From Echinococcus granulosus (taxonomy: Eukaryota > Platyhelminthes > Cestoda > Cyclophyllidea > Taeniidae), in NCBI RefSeq assembly GCF_000524195.1, contig NW_020170422.1:477299-541298 (forward strand): a stretch of 64,000 nucleotides of DNA. The letters are read 5' to 3'. The position numbers were made by a program, and so were the translations under genes. The notes under the pieces were generated by a model, which saw nothing but the letters and a program-made list of their open reading frames with translations, was not told the DNA's origin and ran no database searches. Shown here piece after piece: positions 1 through 10,500 of this stretch; positions within the stretch are counted from its first letter, which is position 1, and each line of letters starts with the position of its first letter.

Positions 1-3000
1 TGCTCAGATCGGAGCCCCTGTCACTACCTATTCTAGAGGCCATGCCTGAGTCCCATGGTGGCGGGGTAGCAGGGGTTAACAACGCCAATGCTCATCCAAA
101 TCGTGAACCGGAGATACTTTGGATTACTACAGGTCTTCTGGGAACTATTGTTATTCTCATCATTGTCTTGCAGATCATCAATTGCTGTTGTTGTTGCTGT
201 GGACGAAGGAATGTAAGTTATACCTGTACTTAACGCATTAAGTCCACGAATCGTGGTCCATTCTCATATAAAATATACTGTTCCTGCTAACGTTTTAATG
301 ACGCGTAAATAGTGTCCGTACGTTTTAACATTTAATTTACCGCCTCTGTTTAAATCGGTGTCAAAAAAAGCGTTGGCAAAGCGTTTGACCTTAAAACTAT
401 TCTTGTGGCAGTGACTTGCGGAAGTTGATGTGACAATGACACGATTTGAAGGCTCACATTTGTCGCTAATGACTACCACATTTTGGCATCACATTAAAAT
501 TATTGAAATTGACGGCACCTTCTCCGCACTTTATTGTAAGGCAGAAAATAATTTTTCTGACAAATGTTGCTTTAAAATATTTATTTATAATCATTATTAA
601 TTTCCTCAAAAATAGCTGATGTAAGGTATTGCTTTAGAATTTATGTTTACACTTTGTTATTTTAGATAAAGCCTTTGAGTAAATGGTTGAATTGTTGTGT
701 TGTGGTTCTATTTACCCGAGCTGGTGTTCTCAAGCCTCACCTTTTCTGGTCCCTATGTCCCGGGAGATTCCACACTTCTGATCTTCAGCGCTGTCTTAAT
801 TACCCACTGCATGTCTTAATCAGTAGACATTTCTTAAATCGAAATTATTTTTTTTTAATTTTAGCGCCACCTAAATCGTGTGCAAATGGTGGCGGTTGAC
901 ACGGATTTTGAGCACAAGAACTTGGTGTGTCGCATCATCTATATCACTTTGTTAGTGATTGCATTGCTCTTTGTAACAGCATCTGTGATACTCCTCGCGA
1001 TCTACTCCAGCAGCACAGGTTTGATTGTCTCTTATCTTGAGGCACATCCACAAACGTCAACACCAAATCCCACCCCTTTGCCTGATGGACTGCAGGCAAC
1101 AGTGAAACACTTATCCATCTTTATCGAGAGTGGGATCAAATCGGGTCAAAAACTCACTAACAAATCACTCGATAGCTTTGTTCGACAGACAAATGTGAGT
1201 TGTCTTTTCCAAAGGCTCTAAAGTGGTGTATGGAATACAATGTAAAATAACATTTATATACTTAATTTATAAGAGCAGAGCTACTGATTCCCACTAGCAA
1301 ATATTTCTTCTAAGAAACTTTCAGTCTATTCAGTTGTGTTACCAAGCACAGGATGCACAATGTCTTAGTTGTCAAGTTGTAGAGGAAGAAAAACGAATTT
1401 GCCATACTGAGACAGGTGATAAAATAGACTTTACCACTGTTTAGTTGCACCTTCCGTGATTCTTCACATTGGCTGTTTTGCATGGGCTAAAATGACTTGA
1501 GTATCTTAGATACCTTCATATTTTAACGGCAAACACAATTCAAGCCTGCTTTAACCGTTCCAAGTAGGTATTTTAGAAGTCGGAAGCCTTTGTTCGTATG
1601 AACTGCACTTGGCTAAAAAAATTGGCCCTTACCTGCAAGCAATATTGAAGGGTACCATGAATCAAATCAGCTCGGATTAAGGTCGCATAAGTCGGTTATT
1701 AGGTCTTTTAGAAGAACATATCATTGGGTCTCCATGGAGTCATTTCCAACCTACTAGACTATCTGAAGGCTTCAGGTGTCGTCGAGAAGGGCAAGTCGAA
1801 TCTAGACGCTATCAAAAACTGCAGTGCCAATGCCGATTCTTCAAGCTCGATGATGAAAAACTTCCAAACACATATCACTGATGTTAAAAATCGAGTTGCT
1901 AAAACAAAAAGCATGTACCAAAAGGAATTTGATAAAATTAAACTCTGTGATGGAACTTGTGAAGACTTGAAAGTAGGTCTACTTTTATTTAATTTTATAT
2001 ATAATTTTTTAAAAATCAATAGATGGCAGAGCATTATTTTTTGGGGTAAAATGAATAGGAGCTTAATGTTATTTTGTCATTCAGTCACAGTTGTCCAAAG
2101 CAATATATCACAAAAAAGTAGGTAAAATACCAATTAAACGGAATTAATGAGTGAGAAATCGTTATTAGGGGGAAGATAAGGTAAAACTGCTATGGAGAGG
2201 ATAAATCCCGGGGCCTTATCTGGAGTCGAAATATAGACCTCAAAATTAATAAGTTAACAAATGGATATATGCTTAATTTTCAGTAGTAAAATTTATATAT
2301 TTTAATTTTCTTTCGCCTTTTAGAAAAGAGTAGAGCAGCTACAAAGTCCTTTTGACCCAGAAAAATTAACTGATGGCGTTTTGGACACATTAGCCAGGGA
2401 GCTAGATACCATTCACAATGATTTGGCTAAACAGCAAGAAAAACTTCAAACTGCAATCAATGATACCCAAGGCTCAGCAGATCAAATCATGGCCTCACTG
2501 GAAAAAGAACTTAACTTACAGCAAATTTTGAGCACCGTCGATGAATTGTGGCCACGAGCCGAGACACAGTCACAAGAGCTAGTGCAGAACATACGAAATG
2601 CCATTGAGCCTATAACAACACAAGTTTCACAGGGCGCTGAATTAGCTCGCATTACCCTCTATTCTATCGGTGGATTTTTCATATTCATGGTGCTTATCGC
2701 AATCCTCATTTCCGTTCGTCTTCTTTACAGAGGTGTGAGAGATCGGCTCTACGGCGATCCAGATGATGTTTCAGTTGGTAGGTTTGGAATTGCAATTATT
2801 GCACAGACTTCGCGCTCCCTTTGGTATGTTAAAATATCCCATCTGATCCACTGTAAATCAAACAAAAGTGATCAGGAGTTTCCAAGTCAAATGGCAGAAT
2901 TCAAGGTTGTGCAGGTAAAAGACAAACGGAAAAGATGTAGAGGAAAATTATCGTCTACTTATGTCGTCAACAGTGCTGATATAATCCTTCAGTCGCGACA

Positions 3001-6000
3001 GCCCTTTCTAACTGTGAGCAAAATAAGCTACCTAGGTTTCATTATGGAGAAAACCCTAAACTTTCATGATAAAATATTTTTTCAACTTAGACTTGTCTTA
3101 GTACACAGAAAGAGCTAACATTTCCATGTTGCAAGCATTCGCAAATATTAGTATCATCCTTTTCTATAGGAGAATTTGACTCTTTTGTAACAGAAGTTTC
3201 ATGCAGTAAATTTCACCGGAAATGCCTGCTGTGCTGCTAGCCGCTGACGAAAATGTATGGACTTTACTGCTTACAGTCTGAACACGACATCACGCTGTGC
3301 GCTTAAAGTCTTTAGCATAAGTACTTATCTCTTCATTTTACAATTTTAATCACCACTACTCCTGCCTGCCATCTTAGCTAACAGCGTCCTGATAAGGTAT
3401 GTTGCATGTGCACTGCCAAAAAACGGCATATTGCACACAGTATCATCATAATAGCATCGCATTTTGGGCTTTTTATAAGTAAAATTCCACATTTGACATG
3501 AACATTCCCCTCAACATCCATAATTTGACTCCTTTCTTTCTTTCAACTTGAAAACCCTCCCCATGCTTAGGTTCTAGTCTCAATGGGTGGGATAAACTTG
3601 CGTGTGGCAAATGTTCTGCTTGTTGCTGTTCAGTGTTTTTCGTGCCAGTATTGCTTATCTTCGGCATCCTGGTGGGCGCTCTGCTCTTCCTGCTGACCAC
3701 AATATCAGGTTAGTGGTGTGATATCATCAAGCATTTTTACACAAATTGGCACTGTAAGTGACCACGAGCAGTATATTAAAGGAGGTAGTAAAAGCTGAAT
3801 TAGGTGTGATAACCTTGCGCATCGTGAGTAAGTGAATAAATTTATTCATGCTTGGCACAGTCAGTAGGTTTGTGGCAAAGGAAATGCTTTCATTGCATGT
3901 TGTCTTTTGTGCGAAAGGTGAGGGATGCATATATCTGTCTCGGGAAAGTGCTGTGAACAAAACAGATTTCGTAATGAACAGCCTCGTGGCTGAGCAGTGG
4001 GGCTCGATCCTGGGTGATACCGGTGGGAATGGGGACAGTTTGCTGAATGCTTCTCCACCACGAAACGTGCTTACTGCCCTGATGAAGACCTGTGATTACG
4101 CAGAGGACCAGGCGATTGTAGGCCTTCTTTCTGCCATGAAGTACGAGAATCTGGTGGATGTGCAAAAGCTCGTGAATAGCCAGAAGGTGCAGGATGGAAT
4201 TAGCAGTGGAAGGGTGTATGTGTTATCTTCGTTTGATTTTGATATTTCTATGCATTAGCGTGGGTGATAATGAGCTGCAGTTGATTTGTGCTGTGTATCT
4301 TTGAAAAGACCGTAATCAGATGGCGTTGTTAAATAGCTTAAAGTTGGAGTTCTACAGCAAAGGAAGACGTAATGCTCAGACAGAAAATGTATTGTCGACA
4401 TCAGCATGGCTTAGAATTGCCAGCATGTTCCAGAGGGCCACCCACCTAATGAAGTTACAATGCCTTTGGAACGATGCATTCCCCTCGTCAGAATCAAGAG
4501 TTAAACAAACAGCCAAAGCAATGCACAATTCTAAAGTTCATTTATGTACTTGTGCTAAAATGATCGGTATGTTAATAATATTAATTGTGTAATCCCAATA
4601 AAATAAGGAATAGGGCAGGAACATCTAGTTGCTCACCCTGTAATACATGGGAAATGAAGCAAATGAAAATAAGTCTTCTAAAAATTAGAACTCTACTGGA
4701 CCATTGGCATAGTGGGCATAAAATGCATCGGGCTGGTGTGGCATATTCATTTCTACTTTAAGCATCGTCGTAAAACAGATGAAAGATTTGCATTAACTCG
4801 GTGAAATTGGATCAGGTAATATTCTCACATTTGCTGAAGAAGGAGTAGTGGAATGTAGAACCGGAGTGTGAATGATGGTGGATCGCCATGATATTGCCCC
4901 TAACGAATCCATAGCATTAGTATGTTTGGTCTGAGGGTGGTGTGGGTGAAAGTGCAAAAATCTGCAGCAGTTGGTCAAAGCGTAAGCAATTGGTTCAGTT
5001 CTAAGGATCTCTGATGGAGAGTTTCGACTTGCCCGCTGACTGGATCTTATCATGCTCTGGTACGGACAATCAAGAGGTGAGCCTGAGGGGCTGATGCTTT
5101 CATTGTCGACATAATGCAATCTTCAGGGATTGTGGTCAATGGGTATGCATTTTGCAACTAGATTTCAGTGATATGTGAAACCGTTTCCTTCAAGGGGTGG
5201 TTTAACTTGGGTGGATTAAAGTTACCTAGTGGTTGCGAGGTATGTAGCATCAATATGTTGTTTGAAAAGTGGCACGATGCAAATCCCCATGTACATTGCA
5301 AACGGATAAATCAAGGAGCGAGAAAATCTTAGTTTGAATTATTCGAATCCAGTCACTCAAGCTGGTCTTATTTTCAGTATTTATTTCTTTGTGATACACT
5401 TTATTAGGCTTGCTCAGTCCACATTAGTTCACAATGATTCCCCAGAATGAGAATGACGTAGAAGAATTTTACCCCAAAGAAACTGATAACTACAACAGCC
5501 ACAGAATTAATAAGTACCTGTTTCTTTGTAGATTTTTTCTCCAGAATGCAAAACTTCGAGAATTTATTCAATACCGGCATTGCCAAACTAACCAAAGAAT
5601 TGCAAAATGTGACGACTTCCATGTTGGAGCAAGGCCTCAAATAGAGCACCTTCATGCAGGTATCAACGTAGTGAATGACGATAAGAAAGAATTTCGATCC
5701 CCATTCAACGGTTTAATAGAGGCGCTAAAGGCAACTACTTCTGTAAGCTTGTACTTTTCTTCGTATTTTACCATGTTCTCTTACCTTTAAGTCTTAATCC
5801 CTTTCCCCAGAGTATGGAAGAGTACTTGATAACATCATGCCATAATTGCTCAAAGTAGATCCACTTAACCTGACATTTCAGCTCTGCCAGCCATATTTAA
5901 CCAATATTCCAACAAGCAAGCCCAGCTTGACTAGTCAAATCAAGTGTGTTGGAGAAAGTAGCCATGAAGAGTTGAGCATTGAGCTTCACAATGTGATTGA

Positions 6001-6531
6001 ATAAATTGACATTAAAACACAGTAATCCAGAAAACACTCTCTCCCTCAATCCCTCCCTCCCTCCGTCCCTCTCAGCAAGCGTCAAATGAGAGTGCACTGG
6101 AATCGGAGGTGGGAAGTCAGTACGACAGAGTGGTTATGGAGTTGACGAGTTTCATGGAGAAGGATGGCAGTGAGTTGTTTGCACAGTTGACACAAGAACT
6201 GCTGCCCTGTCGTGAGGCACACGAGGCGTACAGTGCGGTGACGGGAGCCACATGTGGAGGAGTGAATCTTCTCCTCGGTTTCGTCTATGTCCTCGCACTC
6301 AACGTCCTCTTCTTGGTCTTCCTTTACTTCGCTCTCTTCAACCTCGCCTTCTTCCAGGGAGTTCTAATTGACATGTCAGCCGAGGAGGAGGAGGAGGAGG
6401 ACAGCAGCAGTGATGACGATGATGAGAGTGAGGAGTCCGATGAGTCGACCAGCTCCAGTAGTGTCAGTGTGAGCAGTGAATCAGCCACAAGCGATGAGGA
6501 GGACGATAGTGATGAGGCTGTGCGAACTTAA
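1..6531 (+). CDS. prominin-like pentaspan membrane protein, copy A (5' partial, damaged 3' half)
   Basis: Prominin-type protein of plasma-membrane protrusions (role from family knowledge). Exons seen: 1-212 (the start lies left of the window), 865-1194, 1712-1972, 2324-2777, 3571-3708, 3918-4215, about 5462-5742 and 6076-6531; boundaries are GT-AG and phases match copies B and C. TM1 precedes a run of six cysteines at 184-201. TM2 lies in exon 2, TM3 at the end of exon 4 and TM4 in exon 5 after CCCS. TM5 lies in the last exon and is followed by a long Glu/Asp/Ser tail that B and C lack. Two defects are visible. Exon 8 reads in one frame to a TAG at 5642 and in the next frame from about 5640 onward. 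No exon 7 joins in phase, although a weak candidate (GGLKLPSG) lies near 5177-5238. It may be a decaying gene, or a gene with assembly indels. Introns hold only one solo LTR (4351-4531) that I can recognise. Confidence 0.78.
4351..4531 (-). repeat. solo LTR of the TRIM-like family (in copy A intron 6)
   Basis: Contains the family landmarks GGAAGACGTAAT, TATTGTCGACAT and GAGTTAAACAAAC in the usual order. The element sense strand is minus, opposite to the host gene. Confidence 0.75.
5636..5656 (+). other. apparent frame shift in exon 8 of copy A
   Basis: Upstream of this point the peptide resembling exon 8 of copies B and C (MQNFENLFNTG... ending SMLEQGLK) is read in the frame that meets TAG at 5642. 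The downstream part (SPFNGLIEAL, aligned with GPLHEAINSL of copy B) and the donor GTAAGC at 5743 need the frame one base earlier. The shift falls next to a short A run. It is either a real one-base deletion or a sequencing error. Confidence 0.55.
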
Positions 6532-7529
6532 AGGGGAACTGTACGGACATGGTCATCACGGGATGATGCAAGTGGTTTTGTTCTCCGACTGGACCAGAGC
6601 TATGTCATGCTTGAGTTTGAGCAAACATTTACATACGTTTGATGTTGTTTGTGTTGTCGTGGTGGTATTTTTTTCTACAAAATAGAGGCCGTACTGCTTA
6701 ATTAGAGGTGCCAATGATTATATCTTAAATCTTCATTTGGCAGAAGAAATTCATAAAGTGGAATAACCTGGGTCGGAACACCCCATCTAGCAACGGTTTT
6801 TAAATAAAGTGAAAACTTTGTAGAAGATTTATCAAGTGTTTGAAAGTGAAGGAGATGTGGGTTGTATAAATCAGCCCACTTGATGAAATATCTCTTGCCA
6901 TGTGCCATGGGATTGAGGGCATGTGATTGGGATTGCACAATTGAAAGTGCAGGGCATAATGTGCGAAATATCAAAAATATATTTATATGCGAAAGTTTGG
7001 CATATTGATCAGGAAATACTTCATAGTGCTCAGTAATTCACAGAGAGTTCGATTTGTAAAATTAGTTTCATTAATTCCAATAGGAATCAAGTTACTGCCC
7101 TTCCCAACACACTCATTAATCACCTATTTCCTCTATATCTAAAGAAAATACACGGTGTGACGAAGATAATGTAAATCAGATGACCAAATTATTTATTTTT
7201 CCTTGATAGTAAGTCACCAGTTTTTTTAATCTCATACATCTGCCTACTCTAGTTATGAGGTCATTTTATGCTTGCTGTGACCTGTTTGCGTAGGCGGATG
7301 AGGCGATTGGTGAGATTGGCGTAATTTTTCACTTGTGACTAGTATCATCCAATTAGAGCAATTCATCTGTTATTTGCGAGCTTGCTGGCACTTCTCTATA
7401 TATTCGGAAGTGTATATATAGTGTGCTTATATCCTCGTTTTCCAGTCCTGTACGTTCGTGCTTGCACATTCTATTTGCAAGTATGTTAATGCTGCATTGT
7501 AACCTCAGCTTACTGCTGCCTCATTTTAG
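6532..7529. other. intergenic spacer between copies A and B
   Basis: Holds the copy A 3' UTR and the presumed upstream region of copy B. Two TATATA-rich stretches at about 7396-7402 and 7412-7419 could be promoter elements, but the evidence is only compositional. No convincing gene seen. Confidence 0.4.
6803..6808 (+). terminator. candidate polyadenylation signal of copy A
   Basis: AATAAA lies about 270 bases after the copy A stop codon and is the first canonical hexamer found there. Assigned by position only. Confidence 0.4.
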
Positions 7530-7546
7530 GGAGAATTGCTTCAGTG
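7521..7546 (+). promoter_or_regulatory. splice acceptor just upstream of the copy B start codon
   Basis: A pyrimidine-rich stretch followed by TTTTAG ends at 7529, leaving a 17-base leader before the ATG at 7547. Copies C and D have an acceptor at nearly the same distance. It could close a 5' UTR intron or be a spliced-leader trans-splice site. Confidence 0.5.
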
Positions 7547-10500
7547 ATGGGACTTCAGTTCTCGTTGATCGCCACAGTGGCGGCTGTAATGACATGGGTT
7601 ATTCGAACGGAGAACGGAGGTCTTCTCAATGTGCTCTTCCGTATCGTCGCCACCCCCTTGGGACAAGATCCGCAGTTCAGTTTGATCTCCAAATTGGATG
7701 AACCGGTTGTTGGCTACTTCAAGAACATGCTTTTATTCAAACCCGTGCCACTGCCCATTCTCCAAGCTATGCCGGAGTCCTTGGGTGGAGGTCAGGCAGG
7801 CGTTGACAGTGCCCACGCGAACCCAAATCGTGGACCGAATATCTTCTGGATCACAGTGGCCACCTTTCTGCTCGCCATCGTGCTCATTGTCTTAATACAG
7901 GTTATCAACTCCTGCTGCTGCTGTTACAAGAAGAAAGATGTAAGTGTATCCTGTTTCGCGATGGATAGGCTGCCCTTATTAGTGCATTGTTTGTGTTGAT
8001 GCCTTGTGGGATGCAAGCATGTCAGGACCACAAGCATGACGGTGCATTGAGGTGACAGAGTCTCTAGAAACATTGAAGAGACTCGCATATAACGTCATTC
8101 GATTCTTAGCTAAGTCTTACCCCAAACGTGACACGAAGAATTAGGAATACTTGGTGGTGATTTGTGTTGTGTTTGCAGATGTAGGATGTGCACAACAGCT
8201 ACCTGAGTGATGATGCCACCACTTCATTTCTTCTACACAGCATTCAATTCTGCCATCTTATCAGTAGTGTTTGATGTGGAGAGCACTCCACTCTCACAAA
8301 ATCACTTCAAATTCGCAATGCTCTAATTTCCAGGCAAAATGTGTATGTCTGTTCCTCACTTGTTCTGCAGCACCATGGTTCGATGAATGCCCTACAAATG
8401 GCAGCACTGCGGTCCGACTTCCGCAACAAGCAGCTCATCTTCCGTATCGTCTACACAGTGCTACTAATACTCGCGTTGGTCTTCTTGGCAGTCTCCATCA
8501 TCCTACTGATTGTGTACTTCAGCAGTGCTGGACTGGTTGTCTCCTATCTCGAGACGAATCCACAGCCACCGACGAATCACACGCCTATCTCCCTACCTGA
8601 TGGACTACGTGCCACGATATCGCATGCGTCTTCTTTCGTCAGCAACGGGATTGCCAACGGTCGTACGCTCACCAAGAGGGTGCTCAATGAATTCATCCAG
8701 CAGACTGACGTGAGTGCATCGCATTTGTAACTTCAATCTTAACCGACACTTGGATGCATGTGAAAGCGTTGTTTCCACTGTCACTCTGTACATATTTCTA
8801 CTTCACCGCCTCCTCCTCCTTCTGACTCTTCTCCACTCCATGCGTGTTATTGGCAGTGCATCCGTAATACCGCAAATGAGACACTGAATGGCAAATTGTA
8901 ACACTTTAAGCCTGTATCACGATGGCTTGATTGGGAGTTTGGTGTGGTCTTAGTGTAAATCTTCCATCATAACTGATGCAAATGGAGGTGTTAGTAGTGA
9001 TTGTGGAGAAAGGTGGAATAGTTGCACTCATCATCTTGTTTAATTTGTACCTCGTATGTGATAAAGGCATTGAATATTGACATTCTTCATACTTCATTGC
9101 GTGCTGCGTCAAATGGTGATAAATTTGTAAAGTCTGCGGAGACTTACTAAATTGTAGCAAGCAATGCCTCTCCTGAGGCCAGAAGAAGTCACAATACTTG
9201 GCAGAGTATGCACTGCGAGGGGAGAGGATGACTGGGGGACTAGTGGCGTGACTTGGAGGCCATGTTGATCAGCACAGTGCAGTGGCAGCACTTTAAGTGG
9301 CCGAGTTAGAGAATTCGAGAGTTAAACAAACTATGGGTGTATAGGTAGAAAGTTGAGCCAATTAGAAAAAGTTGGAAAGTAATCAATCGTGAAATGCATT
9401 TAAGCTGTCATAAATTGCTCACCTCTCGCATTGCCAACTCTGTGCTTTCCTTCAGGACAAAATCTACGCGGAAGTCTTGGATACAATCGAAAGGTTGCTG
9501 GGATACTTGGGAGTGCGAAATGCACTGAAAAAGGGCGAGAAGACTGTGGAAGCTATGAAGACTTTTTCTTCCTATGTGAACAGTGTCTACGGAGATATTG
9601 CTTCTCTCCACAATGCAACCGTATCTCTTGACAAGGAACTGACAGATGTTCGCGTTTCATATGCTGAAGCATTTGGCAAAGTCAGTAACTGTAATGCATG
9701 GGAAGAGTGCCAGAAGTTAAATGTGAGTTGTTTACCATCAGCACTGGTTTAATAATCCTCTTGCACAGTTAGTCAACTAAGTAAAGCAGTAATTCTTTGA
9801 GCATTGAGAAGGCGCTATTTAGTCTTAAAGCTATTACTTATTGTATGAACATGAAGACTATAGATAATTATGATGTATGAAACACTTGAGGAAACTAATA
9901 ATTGCTTAAGTAGTACTCAATGATTGCAATGTTATCCAATAATATAACCCCAATATCTTTCCATCGTATTTATCTTTCACCCTTATCAGACACCTTATTA
10001 AGGAATTTACTATTCGTAGGCAACCGTCGCAAAATTTAAAAGTCCAGTGTCTTTAAACGCAGTTAATACTACTGTAATAAAAACATTCGGTGAGGGATTG
10101 AATCGGACCATTGGGAACTTATCAAGACCACTAGAAGAAGTTCGAGAAACCATCACCAAGCTTCAAAACTCAACAAAGGAAATTCTGGATACCCTAAAAA
10201 CTCAGCTCAATTTAGCTCAAATATTGGACCAGATTGAGCCATTTTGGAATGATGCCCAGTCTCAATCAGAAAAATTGCTGAAAGAACTCAACGACATGAT
10301 CCGCTCAGTGGAGACACAGGTTCCCAAATACGTGAAATACATTCGAATTGGCTTCTATGTTGTGGGTGGCGTGTTTGCAGCCATGATGGTAATCGCAACG
10401 CTGATTGCCACGCGCCTTGTTTACCGAGCTGTTCGCGACCGTCTCTTCGCTGATCCCAACACCGTTTCCATTGGTTCGTTTCCCTCCCTCCTCCCACTTC

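Noticed and set aside
42..233. ATG at 42 as the start of a small membrane protein
   Set aside because: The same frame is open to the left edge and encodes residues aligned with copies B and C before this Met. The frame leaves the exon at the GTAAGT donor at 213.
2778..3118. Continuation of the exon 4 frame of copy A past 2777
   Set aside because: Homology stops at a GTAGGT donor used at the same phase in copies B and C. The extension is intron read-through.
5434..5790. Single 118-codon plus-strand protein over exon 8 of copy A
   Set aside because: The first half has no similarity to the family, whereas the adjacent frame does. It is better explained by a frame shift inside exon 8.
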